Assembly (NCBI GenBank): GCA_050084515.1
Contig: CM114273.1
Span: 22,444,001-22,508,000 of the forward strand
Direction of reading: 5' to 3'
Length of the DNA: 64,000 bases
DNA from: Blasia pusilla
Taxonomy: Eukaryota > Marchantiophyta > Marchantiopsida > Blasiales
The position numbers and the translations under genes are program-made. The notes beneath the pieces were generated by a model, which worked only from the letters and a program-made list of their open reading frames with translations, was not told the origin of the DNA and searched no databases. Each line of letters begins with the position of its first letter. Position 1 is the stretch's first letter. Shown piece after piece: positions 34,712 through 48,059 of the stretch.

Positions 34712-37403
34712 TTCCTTCCACGGAAATCTCGACCGCAACCTGCATAGTCACAGTTGTAGGCGCAGACCTGTGAAAGTTCTATCTACCATCACGCCGGCAT
34801 AGCAGCGCTCCCTCAGAAGTGTGGGACTTCTGGAAATTGACGTAGAGTGGCCTAGCGTGTCTGGCGATCGAACACGTTCTTGGAACCACCGGCATGGTCG
34901 GTGTTAGAGTGAATCGCAAGTGAACTTTCTTTCGTTCGAAGAACTTGATCTACGCACGGAGACTTACAAGTTATATTATAAGACATTCGCAGACTTGGAG
35001 TCCGACGCTGTGCGCGAGCGTTGTTGATTGTTGCGCCGATCATGTCGAAAAGAAGTATCACTCGATCGTTGGGAGAATCCACACGAAGTATACTCAGTTG
35101 CTTCAAGATTTGGGCTGAGGAACCCGCAGCGATGAAGTTCAACTCTTGTGTAGCACGTTATCACTAGAGACGTTTTCTACCAGATTGTTCCTCTTGGAGC
35201 CGTGGATATCGCTCGCTCTCATAGATCTGTAGCTATGGATTCCATACCTCAGTCACATCCACCGACAGGATCGACATAGATCAGTCCGGGTCTCGTTTAT
35301 GGTACTATCTCATGAGTTTGTGCTTCCCCTTCCTGGCCCGCGTGCGTCGTAATAGTGGCAGTGCTAACCGAAAACTTTCAATCCACTTCGGTGCTCTACT
35401 CTAGTCAGACCGACAGAAAAAAAGCCTTTCTAAACGTTCTTTCTACGAGTTGGACGTACTCCGCTGCACACCGGTCGTGGGTTTAAAATGGATACTTACT
35501 GACAGAAGCGTCAATCTGCGACTGCTAGTCAACATACGTAGATTTAAGCCTGGAGAGTAAGATAGCTAGTGAGCAACGGCTAGCCGTATCGATCCGTGGT
35601 CCTTACTACAACTGGACCGGATGTTGTTATCTGCTATCTTGGACTATGAGCAGCTGAACGATTTCAAGGTAGAGAACGATGATTCATTGCGTGAATTTAC
35701 GAACACAAGGGTTGGACTTTAGATGGCCATGTCTCTCCTGTTTTTCAAGAGCAGCACGTTTGCATGGTAGGGGAGTTTGGATCCGTGGGAACCTATAGGA
35801 TCTCAACGCGGTCCATGGCTGTCTTCTTTAAGACGAAGGCGTTCCGGGCTCGCTGGCGCTACAGCGTGGAACTGCTACCGTAATGGACTTTCATACGCCA
35901 TGGCCAGGATCAACTCGCGGAATCAGAACTCACCATGTCAGTTTACTCCCAGGCGAATGACGCCATGACCTGTTCGCTCAGACGTGAAGATGGACGAAAG
36001 CTCAAGTAGAACCGCTCCGTCCCGTGACGCGGCGCTCGAAATCTCCAGCCGCTCGAGCCTGTTCCCTGGAAAAAGCAAATAGCGGCTGGGAACTTGTGAA
36101 TGGTTTCCAGCTCCCGACCATCGCAAGAGTGCAGATCTTGAGGGACATCGCGTACGATGGTCTAGTGGGGTCTGCTTCTATTTTCGCTAGTGGGGTCTGA
36201 ATCACGAAGACCGCAGAAAATTGAGCTTCTCCTTCACAAACGTATGGATTGATGGCTGCAGGTGTTGGTTAAGTTTACGGGCACCAGTGGCGCTCTCCGT
36301 CGCACGCCGAGTCGACCACTATCTGAATAGCAGCTTAGATAGCCACGAGATAGGGAATCCTGATATTTAGAGACGCTCGTACATAAATAATAATAAATAA
36401 ACACGAAAGATTAATTTCCAAATTCCATGGGAGCCAGGGTTCAGCGCATAAATGGTCTTGCTTGCCTCAATTCTACGGTCGTAGGGGAAATGTCGAACCG
36501 CGTCTGCGGAGGGTTAATTTCGCATCGCTGCTGCTAACGAGCACTTAATGTATACATTCCCTGCTACATATGTCAAGATGCAAGTATATGGTACATAGAT
36601 CTTGCACACCTGGGCCTTCAAGTGCCTTGATCGGGTCAAAACCGAGGCAGATTTCGAGATAGACAGCCTGCAGATGAAGGTGAATTGATACATTCTCGTC
36701 CTTTTAAGATCCGTTAGATTAGAATTTGAAGAGGCAAGCCGTAAGCAGAAATAATATTAAGATGGCAGGAAAATTTCCGGGACGTCCAGCCAGGAAAGCA
36801 CACTTCACATGGATGTCGTCGTCGTCGACTTACATGGTAGCAGTGAGAGTTAGCGCTCGCATAGATATCATATCCATGCTGGATCTTCAGCGGGATCTAG
36901 AGCGCTCGATATTGCCAGCAATTCGGCAAAGCTAGTGTGTCGTTGTTCAGGTTTAGACCTTACAGGATTCCGTTATCCTATTTGATCATTCTCGTCCAGT
37001 TTAATTTGAGATCCTCCAGTGGTTTCTGCGCAGCGATTATGATCGACATCACGCACGAGTTCTTTGCTTGAGTTTTACGTGAGTACCTTCCTCCGAGTTC
37101 TCTGTTAAATATTCTCGCTATGAGATGAGCTCTAGCAGTCACCAATTCAATAGAAGTCAGATTTACGCTATGACATGATAGATAAGCTACAGCAGCTTCC
37201 AATCCATAGAAATCTCTCTTATAAATCTAATTGCAATCTTGTAATCTTGAAGACATTCGAGCAAGTTGCGGCGGAAGTGTCTCCGATCTCGTGTGATCGA
37301 GATTCCATGCATCTTCCCCTACAGCGGCCAAGACCTAGTCCTGAACCAAATTCCGAGGAGATATGGTATCCGTTATGCAGGAATTGATGATCCATGAAAA
37401 CCG

Positions 37404-37445
37404 ACATCATCGATATCGAGTGCATGAGCTCGACATCGATGATGT
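37404..37445. repeat. 17-bp inverted repeat (hairpin), one mismatch
   Basis: ACATCATCGATATCGAG (37404-37420) pairs with 37429-37445 with one mismatch; the loop is 8 nt. No neighbouring gene recognised. Confidence 0.85.
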
Positions 37446-37761
37446 ACTGGAGTTTCTGGGAAGAAAGGAACAGTTAGCGCGTAGACCTTTATAATTAGTA
37501 CGTACGCCAGGCTCCATGCCGATCACTGCTGAATGCTTTGGCACTCAAGATTCGTTCATTCACTTCTGTACAAAAAATCATCGAACTCTGCAGGAGCCAT
37601 CGTTAGAACACTCCGTGACTCAAAAGACTTTGTCCAATCCCGCTTGAAACAACCAGGCTCTCCGATCAACGGCCGCCAGCACAGGTGCAGGCAGTCCTAG
37701 CCAGACCTCCTTCCTTCCTTCCTTCACAGAAGCTGGACGACGTAGCGCCTTTCTCAAGCCG

Positions 37762-37860
37762 AATTTCGGACACCATCTGCATTCTCCCCCTGCGCACACA
37801 AGCTGAGCGTAAATTCGGACACCATCTGCACTCTCCCCATGCGCACACAAGCTGAGCGTT
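37762..37860 (+). repeat. Tandem duplication, 49-bp unit, two copies
   Basis: TCGGACACCATCTGC and GCGCACACAAGCTGAGCGT recur with a period of 49 bp; copies differ at a few positions. No coding meaning seen. Confidence 0.9.
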
Positions 37861-39907
37861 ACTTCTTCCTCACAACAATCTCATTCGGCGGTCGTTGAAT
37901 CCCGACCTCCACACGCACCACGATCGTTCCAGATTAGGCATAAATTCCGTGCTACAAGTACTCTCAGGATTATCATGAAGACTTTGTATGGGAGTCCACA
38001 GGCGAGTCAACTTCCATTTATTGTGTGGGTACACTCGTCAAGTGCAAAGATAACGTGACCTGGAAGGACGGCCTTCGTTGATGACGATTTTCTCTCCATA
38101 GCTATAACTAACTCGTAGTCTTTTTAGTTTCTGGCTATTGTAAATTAAAGTTAACGTAAGATTCAAATGAGAAATACATTCGCGGGGAAAAACTGGTACA
38201 AGAGGCCTATCCACTTCTTGAAAATTTTAAATAAAATTAAATAAATTTAAACACTCCGGAATGCCAAATGAAGGCTCGTGGGAACGGACGTCCATGTGCA
38301 AAATTTTCATTTCGTATATGTGAGAGTTGAGAAATATGGAAGTTACATACTCTTCATGGAAAATGGTAGAGCAACCATATTGACATAGGCCTTTACTATA
38401 TCTCTTGAGGGGGAATTTTAGCCTTCCTATCATTAGGGAGAGGACCGAACCTGCTTTATGTAGTCGATGTGGGGTCTACATGCCCTAATATCGGCAAGTT
38501 CTAATATTCTCATATGAAGTCTTCATGGAGTTTGAAGTTCATCTCATGATATTTTTCTTGAGCTTCCATGGTCCATGGTGGTATCCGGACGAGAATTGCA
38601 ACAACCATTCTAGGTATTGTAACAATGGACTATGGGAAGCATGCTAATCGTCTCTTAGCCCTTTTCGTCTTTTCTTGGGATTTCTACTCCTCCTTGGACA
38701 CTTATCTCCACTTGTTCAAATTAAAGGTTTGTTGAGGTTTTCCCCTTGTTACATGGTTGGCATTGTTATTTCCTCAAAGATTCTCAACAACAACATCTTC
38801 CAAATCACTTTATCTTGAACAACTAACACCCTTTCAATGGCTATTGTACTAAAAGGGGGAATTTCCTATAGAATTCTTAAGACGATCTTCAACTTCCAAA
38901 AGGGGATACGTAGTTAAAATCACATCCACATGATCTTTACACATCATTATATCAGTGATTGATGTATCAAAATGCACTAACCTTATGCATACTTTTGCTA
39001 CAGAAAATATATCCTTTCCGCTCAAAGTTTGTGAGAGTATCCACTCCCATACATGGAACTGTCAAAGGTGAAAGAGGATGAATGGATTTTAAAATCGTCA
39101 CTATCATCCCTTTCTCATTGATAACAACTTTTTGGAATAAAATATTACGTCAAATGTTGAAAATGTAACTCTTTGCCGTATTTATGCCATCTTGAAGAAA
39201 AAAAACCATATTATCGATTTAGAATCTTGATCTCCCTTGATCTCTTTGAAGTTCATGCAATGATGGTGCCTTCCCATGTAAAATTCTAAATTCATATCTT
39301 CACTATTAATTATGACTTGGCATAAATCAATGTCTCTATCTGAGTCTATCATTTACTGATTGTATTTTTTTAGGGTAGACTCTTTTTTTAACATCAATCA
39401 AGCTATATCTACTCAAACTCATTTTTTAACAAAACCTTTCTAGTCTTGAAATATATATCAACTTATTATGTTATGAAAAATTCCGACCTCCATTCATGTT
39501 GGCTCCTCCATTGAAATACCATGGACCTACAATATAGGACCAATGGTGAAAATTATCTCCTCTTGTTTTATAAAGGAAATATCTCCCACTCTAAGAGAAA
39601 ATATAGTTCCACTTTAAGAAGAAATTCCTTTCCATAAAAAAAAGTTGTTGCATATTATAAGATAATGAAAATGTAAGAGGTAAAAATTTGAGATAGCTAA
39701 AGGATAGTACACCTTTAAGGTAGAAAGGTGAAAAAAGAGTTCAATTTTCACAATATGTTGCAAAGTGTGAAAACCTTGCAAGTCATCACAAAGTCTAAAA
39801 CAAAATACTTAATTAGAAGAGGATTCATCCATACATGAAATTCTTTCTTTTTGAAGGGGCCCAAAAAAAAATCTTAAGATAAGTCCCAAAGTTCCTCCAT
39901 TAATACA

Positions 39908-40260
39908 TGTTGGATTCTCAACATTCGTTGCTTCTTGTGCACCATCCATCTTATTGGTCTTCTTATATGAAAACAAGCCTACATTAATGGCTACGAATTT
40001 GTTCTATTAATAGAAATTAAAAATAGGTAAAAAACCCTAGTTCCCGAGTATTCAAATAGTCAAGGAACCAAAAAAATAATGCATTCTCGAATGTCGAATT
40101 ATCTCCATGTTGAGTTTCCATTGAAGCTCTAGTATGAGAAGATATCTATCTCTTATGGAGATAAACAATGATCTGCGACATGCTTCAAAAGCCCTTGGCT
40201 CTAGTAGGATGTGGTTATAGCCACAAGATAAGTAATTTAGTTACATTTTTTCTTCTCACA
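39908..40260 (+). repeat. Copia-type LTR, diverged copy (solo or remnant)
   Basis: Begins TGTTGGATTCTCAA and ends TTCTCACA, like the LTR at 43593-44025. Shared blocks include TTCTATTAATAGAAAT, AAACCCTAGTT, GCATTCTCG and TTATCTCCATGTT in the same order. It lacks about 130 bp present in the other copy, including the hairpin segment. No primer-binding site or gag follows clearly, so it is a solo LTR or a remnant. Confidence 0.7.
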
Positions 40261-42510
40261 ATAAAATTTCAATCCTAAGTTTTCTACTCAATATCGTGAA
40301 AACTCACAAGACGAGAAGAAATAAAAATTGAGAAATTGAGCTTCCATCTTGTGACATGTTGGTAGGAGGCAAATTTGTAATTTTTTATGAAATGGATGAT
40401 GTTGCCTATATTGAATGAACCACTTTGTAATGCCTTACAACGGGAAGAGGTTGATCTTTTTCGAAAATTAAACCCTAATCCCTTAAGAAAACCTTTCAAG
40501 ATGTTGCAAAGTGTATAAACCAAAATTTCCCATTTCATGACTTTATGTGTTTCTTCAGAAATTCCACTTAGCGATCTCTCACAAGGTATATCATTTCTCA
40601 AATTAAACTAAGTAGCGAGCTTAAAAAGGATTTCTTGACTCCCTTGTCTAAGGTTATGTTGATTTTTTGCGTGAATCTTAAATATATTTTTGTGGTTTCA
40701 CCTCCACATCAATACTTGCATCTTGTGAGTTTTACTAGAGAGAATTGATCTAAGATGCATCTCCCCCTTCATACCAAGAAGTTGTGAGAGCAGTAGCCAC
40801 AAATCTACACTACCAAATATATTGTCGTGGAGTAATCTTGTAGGTACTAGAGATATGATTTTGATCTAAATGATGAAAATTTGACTTCCATTACATTAAA
40901 TACATTTTGTAATTTTCTAATCCTTCGTTAAAAAAGACTATATATAGTAATATTTTTAATTTTTAGGCTTATATTTTAATAGATTGGATTTTTTTGGAAT
41001 GATTTATTTTTCCTTCTTTTCTTCTTTTTATTTATTTATATCATTTCTTGAAATTTAAAGTGTTGTCTAAGTTTCAAAACTTTAGACATTTGAGCGTGTA
41101 TCTTTAGACCATAGAAACTTGGGGTTTTAAATGTTTGCTATTGAATTCTACATTTTTGGGTATGAACTTTTGGACTTTTCAAGGAGAATTTTCCAACTTC
41201 TTCCAGTTAAATTTTTGGAAATACAATAGTTAGAGATTATGTTTTGTTTTCACACATAGTGACATACATGTTACATATTCATCCTTTAAGTCATCCATTC
41301 ATAGTGGATTTTCTTGAATTCTAGAATCTGGTTCTTCTCCTATATGATACTTATTTAATTTACACAAGATTTCATGTAAACCAAACATTCAATCCATATT
41401 TTTGGAAACTTCCCATAAATTTTATCCCAAATTTTCCGATGGACATTCCATCATAAGTGTCAGTCATGATTTGTTGCCTATATGATAATAAAAAATCCCA
41501 AAATTTGTAATTTTAAAATTTTTCTAAAAGATTCCGTACCAAAAATTTAGTCTTGTGTATTGTGTTGAACCTTGATGTCGGACATACAACCATACTATTA
41601 GGCAAGTCTCGTAACACTACCACTTCCAATTTCTTAATGTAGACATGATGGTTAGGCACACCAGGCCTCTTCCCTCTGAGGTTAAGTGTCATCTTTTCCT
41701 CACCATTAAAAATGAATGCTCCCTTTAATATAACATCCAACCATATGTAACTTTCGTAAGGCAATAACATCCCAATCTGCCAACTTTCAAATGGAGGCTT
41801 GCATGAGGCATTATTTTTCTCCTACATATATATTTAATTTACTTAGTTCCATCTATCACCAAGTTTTGATTTGTAATAGGATTTCTTTTAAGCCCTTTTT
41901 AAACAACGAATTATTTCTATTTTTCACTTAAGGTAATTTACAAAGAAACCCCCAATTTAATGTATGAATTTTATGACCTTTAAAATCTCCTTTGAAATTT
42001 TTTTATTTCAACTAGCCAACTCTACGTAGAACCAAGGTTGCACAATGCACGTAGACAAAGACCGTGTCCACGGACTTATGTCTGACCTAGGGACAGACAT
42101 GTCCGTGCGAGCCCAATTGCTCGCATCCCATACTTGATCGTGACCTGCATTCTTCCAGTAATCCTGGCCCATCCGAGAGGGGCACGGATTTCATCCCATA
42201 ACTAGCCTACACCCATCCCGTAGGGCCACATCTCTTTCTTTTTAATTAAAAATTTTCAAGAAAATAAATGTTATGTTTTTGCATGCATCCAGCCGGCATA
42301 TGAGGGGCAGGGGTGGTATATGGGAGGGGCGTAGGCAAGAGGTGCAAGGGCCGTAAGCTAGAGGCGTAAGGGACGTGGGCCGCACGCACATCGGTCACGG
42401 GTTTGGCACGGGCAAAACATGGGCAGGGATTGCGATAGAGACTCGAGCCACGATGCAAGAACGGGTGCAAGATGGCATGTCCGCAGACATGTCCAAACTT
42501 GTATGAACTA
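40261..42510. other. AT-rich intergenic region, no recognised gene
   Basis: Only short open stretches without domains (for example minus strand 40601-40284 and 41770-41513). No RNA gene or mobile-element protein seen. A GC-richer patch at 42040-42480 contains repeated GGGGC and CACGGG motifs but no structure I can name. Confidence 0.45.
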
Positions 42511-43150
42511 TGTCACGTCTTTTAGGATAGATCGGTGAGATCTAGAAGAGCGCCTTCTCGAGTAGTGGAGGACATGCTCAGGAGGTTGAGATGACCTGCT
42601 GAGGCCTTGGGAAACTTGAGAGAGCAGGTTTCCCTTTCGTTTCGGCTCATTTGGAGCCATATTGAGGAACTTACTATTTTAGGTAAGTACCATTTTGAGT
42701 GTATGGTCAACTTTCTATTTTTGGTAAGTGGCCCTTGACCTCCTACATCAGGTCAAGAGCCAAGGAGGTGACTTGGGAGCATAGGTTACCATGGAGAGAG
42801 TTTGGGGAGGGGAGGGATATGCCTCAAGGAGAGAGAGCTTGAGAGCTCATTCTCTCTTTGTTGAACCTCTTGGCACGAGGGAGCGGAGCTATGGTCCCTT
42901 GCCTTATGAGTGTAACCCAAGCCTCTGATTAGGAGAGTGGGTTTGGTTTGACATTGAGAGAGATATGTGAGAGTGCACACATGTGAGAACTATGGTGTTG
43001 TGAGAGAGATTGGATTTTATTTTATTGGAGATATTTTGGTATTTCTTGTCTCGTTATTTGGATGCCATGAGTTAGCATGGGATCGTGCGTGCTTGTGTGT
43101 ATGTTCGGTGACAACAATGTATGTTGTCTAGTGATGTGTATGCGCACGAA
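42511..43150 (+). mobile_element. Solo LTR of the methyltransferase-carrying Ty3/gypsy family
   Basis: 640 bp beginning TGTCACGTCT and ending GCGCACGAA, closely matching the 3' LTR of element 2 (61960-62597) over its full length, including TTTCGGCTCATTTGGAGCCA and AGCATAGGTTACCATGGAGA. It is flanked by an exact 5-bp duplication AACTA (42506-42510 and 43151-43155), so it is a true insertion that later lost its internal region by LTR-LTR recombination. It may still carry promoter and polyadenylation signals. Confidence 0.93.
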
Positions 43151-43592
43151 AACTAGTTAGTCCCATGGACGGACAAGTATGTTCAACCATGGATACATTC
43201 CCAATTCTCCTCATTGATATAATCCTAAAATTGGTAACTACAAGTAGAAGGCCCAAGTTCAATCCCATTAAAATACTCGTTATTTGATTAATATTGAAAG
43301 ACTAACAATGATTAGTATCTATACTTGAAGTTTTCAAGTGCATATTTATAATTTGCTATAAATTCCAATTATAGAATATTTTTCATCATTACGTTTATAA
43401 AGAAGGAACAATATGAAAATAACTTATGTCATTACATCTATCTCTAAGAGAATTGTATGGATAAAATATACAACAATGGATCAAGTAATTGAGGTATTGT
43501 AAATGTTGTGAAGGGATTCTCCTTGAATACATTTGTAGATAGGATGTGTTGAGAAAAAATGTGCTTGCAAAAATGACTTCAATTGGAATTAC

Positions 43593-44250
43593 TGTTGGAT
43601 TCTCAAAATCCACTTCTCTAAGCACCATTAATCCAATCGGCCCCCTTATATGAGGAGAAGCCTAGAATGATGGTTTTGACTTAGATGTCGAAGGAGTTAT
43701 AATAATATGACGTAGGTGGTTTATGGAGTACCGTTACTAGGATTATGTGACCCTATATTGCATCAGGCTGCGGGCATCTTGATGCAATATAGGGTTAGAT
43801 AATCCTATGGAAAATTTATTTTCTATTAATAGAAATGAAGAAAAATAGGTATAAAACCCTAGTTTTCCTGGAGCTTGAGAGATAGCGCATTCTCGTATGT
43901 CAAGTTATCTCCATGTTCAGGTTCCATCGAAGCTCTTCTGTAAGGGCACGGATGAACTATGCCACTTTATATCTCCAAGTTTTGAAATAGATTTCAGTGA
44001 TTTTCTCACTTTCTATTTTCTCACATGGTAACAGAGTAATAGGTTTTCCAGTATTTTGAATTTGGCGGTCTAGTGTGTTTGCACAAAATCTTGAGAGATG
44101 GCTACTTCTTCGTCAGTTCGTGCTTGCCCTCCTCCGCTGGGTGAAGGGAAGTTAAATGGGTCTAACTCTAATTTGTGGAAGTTCAGAATGAAAATTGTCC
44201 TCGAATCATTTGAGATGTGGGAGACTACTTTAGGGGCCGATTTGAATCCA
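43593..44250 (+). mobile_element. Ty1/copia 5' end: LTR, primer-binding site and gag fragment
   Basis: LTR 43593-44025 (TGTTGG...CTCACA) is followed immediately by TGGTAACAGAGT (44026-44037). This matches the plant copia initiator-Met tRNA primer site TGGTATCAGAGC with few changes. The frame from 44098 reads KLNGSNSNLWKFRMKIVLES, the N-terminus of a copia-type Gag (UBN2/DUF4219-like), then degenerates after about 50 codons. No pol follows, so only the 5' end remains. The LTR contains a hairpin at 43739-43806. Confidence 0.8.
43739..43806. repeat. Inverted repeat inside the copia LTR
   Basis: CCCTATATTGCATCA (43751-43765) is the exact reverse complement of 43780-43794, with a 14-nt loop. Pairing resumes outside a 3-nt mismatch (AGGATTAT with its complement), giving a stem of about 26 bp. 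Confidence 0.88.
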
Positions 44251-46881
44251 CAAGCTACTTTGAGTTCTGCATGTTCACCTTATCTGGTGATATCGATCCT
44301 GTTGTATTGCTCACATGGAAACGCATAATTTTTTTGTTGGAGAGTATAGTTCCTCGTAGAGGGGGGAGGCACACGACTGGAGCTAGGGGAAGAATGGGCG
44401 AGACATTTAGGATAGGACTTTCATGATAGGAAAGTATTGGACTCTTTCTTGAAGGAGAAGAAATCTTTTTAACAAAGTCTGAAATATTTTCATTGCAAGC
44501 AAATGAATGCATCTTAAGTAAAAAAATTCAATATATATATATATATTACTAAAGGGTTTTTATTATTAGAATAGAAGCTTATTATAATATTGGGACATCA
44601 ATTAAAAATTTCCAAAGAATCTTAAATAGGCCCAATTAATTGTTAAAAACTAACTAGATAGGGGCTTTCAAAAGGGTTGTGGATGCATGTGATATATAGG
44701 AGAGTCTATGTGATATCCCCAAGGTTGATATATAGACAAGGTTGAGAGGGACTAAGATGTATGCAATGCCCAACAAAGATTATAGGGAAATCTCATATTT
44801 CACCGAATGTTTAAGAGAAAAACCGGTTTTTAATATTTTTTTCGGACCCATGACGAGGACTTACGAGGAGGGTAACTATGTTTTTTTTTTTTTTTGTCTA
44901 GATGATTTCTAGATGATTTTCCCTTATTATTTTTCCGTTGAAAACATTTACGTGTTTCAGGTTTTTTTAAAGGAATTTGTTTCTAGAATCGATTTCTTCT
45001 TCCATGATTTATATTTTTTCTTCTTTTATTTTCTATTTTTCAATTTATCCCTCTTAAGAGTGAACCATTGGTAGGATCCCCCACCATTTGGGGGCCAATG
45101 GTTCTAACCTCTTCTACAAAGAATAAGCTTACTTACTCTTTATTTGACAACACATGAGATAAGCCTTTCCCTCAAACTTCCCATGAGCAAGCAGATCTCC
45201 ACACAGTAGGAACCAATCTACCCCATCTTCATCCAAATTGAATTTGCAGCCCCTTTTGCATAAGGTTGCAGCCGATAGAACCTTATCTCATGGACCAAGC
45301 ACCCAATGCACATTCTTCACGATCATGGGAGTGCGCTCTCCCTTAGGATCCAAAAATGTGAGATGCCTCTCACCCGATCCACTTGATTTGCTCATACCTC
45401 CACCATAGCCTCTAAGCCTTGTAATTGGATGGATGTATTTTCATCCAAATTATGGATCTTGTGTTGATCTCCTTGGATATGCACGTCGGCAGCATAATCA
45501 ATTCAAAGAAAATCTAGCCATGATCTTGGTGCATTTAGTAAATGCTTGTTGACCATTTCTTGCACTGAGAGGACCACAACTACATTTGCGAAGAGGAGGC
45601 AAGGCATAAAGAGAAGAATATCTCTCTAGCTTCTGCTTTGTCGGCGCAATCCACGGGGAAGCTTCCCCAATGCAAGCAGAATGCAAGGGTGGACCAGAAG
45701 TATGGAAAGTCAAAGGGGAAAATTGACATCTTAAAGTTGAAGAGCAGATGTCGAGCTCGTGGATAGATTGGGAATTGGAAAGGTGATTCTGAATGTCCGA
45801 AGTTGACAGACTACACATCAAGCGCAATAGCATACCTTATGGGTTTATAGGGTCGTCCTAATTTTAACACATGTCCTACCCTAAGAACCACATAAGTCTA
45901 CGGACATGAACTTTATAGCATGCAACAGTGTTGGGCCTAGGCTTGAAATTCTCCCATACAAAGGGATGAGAATGGATGTCTCCATAGAATCCGTGGAGAG
46001 ACTTATCCTTTCTGATACAATTGTATGATAAATCCTACAAAAAAACTTATTGAAGTTTTCATATGGATTCTCTTATGAACATCCAACATATTGGATTTAC
46101 AATTGTAACTTCTTTATTTTATATAATTTTAGAAAATCATCAATTATCTTTAAAGCATAAAAAGAGGTAAATAATTTTAGATTCTTGGTTAAATAAGTCA
46201 AGAGAGTACGGACAATTTATGAAATAGAGTCCTTAGACATTGAAGAGGAAAGGACAAAAGATGTTTGTGCCAAATGGGGGGATGGTTACAAACATGGAGG
46301 GGAAGATTTAGCTAATGGAGGATATATTTAGCCTTGACACACAATTTGGGTCATTCATTGGCAATGGTCGAAGTAAGTATTCAGTCTTTCAAGTTCATTA
46401 TGGAATCCTTTTAGTAGGACTAATTACAATTTGATATTGATATATGTGCAAACATATGCATAAGATCTAGTATTTACGACGATGGATGAAGATGTTGATA
46501 CGGGAGAATATAATTAATTACTTATGTCATATTGATGTTCTTCTCTGAATTTGGCTATGGAATCTTTTTGGTAGTACTAATTGTCATTTTTTTTCTTGTA
46601 GTCGAGTATGACCTATCTTGGTGGAGGTAATATTGTAGAGCATTTGATCCCACTCGTCAGCCAATAGATCCACAAAAGGGGACTTCATACAACACAAAAT
46701 TTGGGAGGTCTAGATCTACAAATGACTTTCCTTCACTATCCAACAAGTACTATGCGGAGTCAAATAATGTGCCACCATTCGAGCACAAGGAGGATAGAGA
46801 GGTCTTGGAGATCGAAAATAAGGATCATCGAGATTCATCCTTGACATAGGAGGACTTCATGAGATTGAGAAGCATCCGAAT

Positions 46882-46939
46882 GACCCTCAAGTGGCTATTG
46901 AGTGTAGTGTCAACTACACTCAATAGCCACTTGAGGGTC
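46882..46939. repeat. Perfect 27-bp inverted repeat with a 4-nt loop
   Basis: Arm 46882-46908 begins GACCCTCAAGTGGCTATTGA and is the exact reverse complement of 46913-46939; the loop is GTCA. No mismatch in 27 pairs. It ends abruptly on both sides. Confidence 0.97.
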
Positions 46940-48059
46940 TATGGTGGCCAAGGCAAAATCTTGTTTTTGTATCTTACAAGGTTGAGCTCAAGTTGTGCAC
47001 GACCATAGCATACTCCTGAGGTTTTGCATAAAAAAATTTGTGAAAAAAAGAAAAAAGAATCCCTAATATCCAATCCAAAATTTTGAGTGGACACCCCATC
47101 ACTCATGTGACACTTTTTTTTCCTCTGTCACAATCACATGGAAAAATTACAATAACTCATTTCCACGAATCACAATGCTTTGAAAGCTTATAAAATACCA
47201 AAAATTTGTATCTGTCACATGAGATGTCCGAAATGGACATTAATATCCGCAAAGTCAGTAGTTTGCTATTGTTAACAAACTATGAGCTACTTTCTTTCGA
47301 CTCTCCAACGCAATACAATAGCAAAGGACCTCCCCTTTGTAGCAATGCAAGACATCCTCATAAAGTGTATGCTATGTCTATCATTTTCAATCTTATATAT
47401 GCAAATACCAACTTCCAAGCTCAGGTTTTCCAATCCCACAACTTAGGCCTCCCTAGCTAACTAAAGGTGAAACCCCAAGCGTCCCATCCAACCTTCTTTC
47501 CCCATTGGTACTCTCAAGCCACATCAAAGCGGAAATTGGAGACAATCTTAAAAAAATTAGCCCCAAATATTCCCATCTATCTCTCCTCCTCTATCTATCT
47601 ATCTATCTTGTTCTTATTTCTTATACCATTTATTTTTAGTTGCTTACTCCACAATGGTGTTGGATTACAATTGGGGCTTTGGCACCATTTTCCCCTTTTA
47701 TCAGCATTGGCGTTGCATGAGTTAATAGACGGCTTTTCCCTTTGATGGCATGAGCTTCGTCCTCATTAAAGTGCTCATGTGATTCCTATGTGATCAATTC
47801 TTGTACGGTTCTAACCTTTTGGCAAAAGATATGGGGCCCATTGTAGAGATTCATTGTCATACGGCGTTTTGCAGATTATTTGTTTTTATTTGCTTGCCTT
47901 TTTGTCACACATGTGCCATCACTTACTTTCTCTTTTACCTTTGCTTGGACATGGAAGATATAAATATATTTTATTGCATATTTTAGACATAAACATAAAA
48001 GTCAATTAGGATGATGGTTCTTGGAACGAGAATTTCGTGGAGTTTGATTTAGGCTCCAA

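Larger units (their letters stand above)
33222..39907. other. Intergenic region with hairpins, no recognised gene
   Basis: GC-moderate DNA to about 38000, then AT-rich. Only short open stretches (under 100 codons) on both strands, without domains. Contains two near-perfect inverted repeats (34675-34711 and 37404-37445) and a 49-bp tandem duplication (37762-37860), listed separately. Short repeated motifs such as ATGCTCGAGA..GATAAGCTTG occur around 33690-33900. Exons of an unrecognised gene remain possible. Confidence 0.45.
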
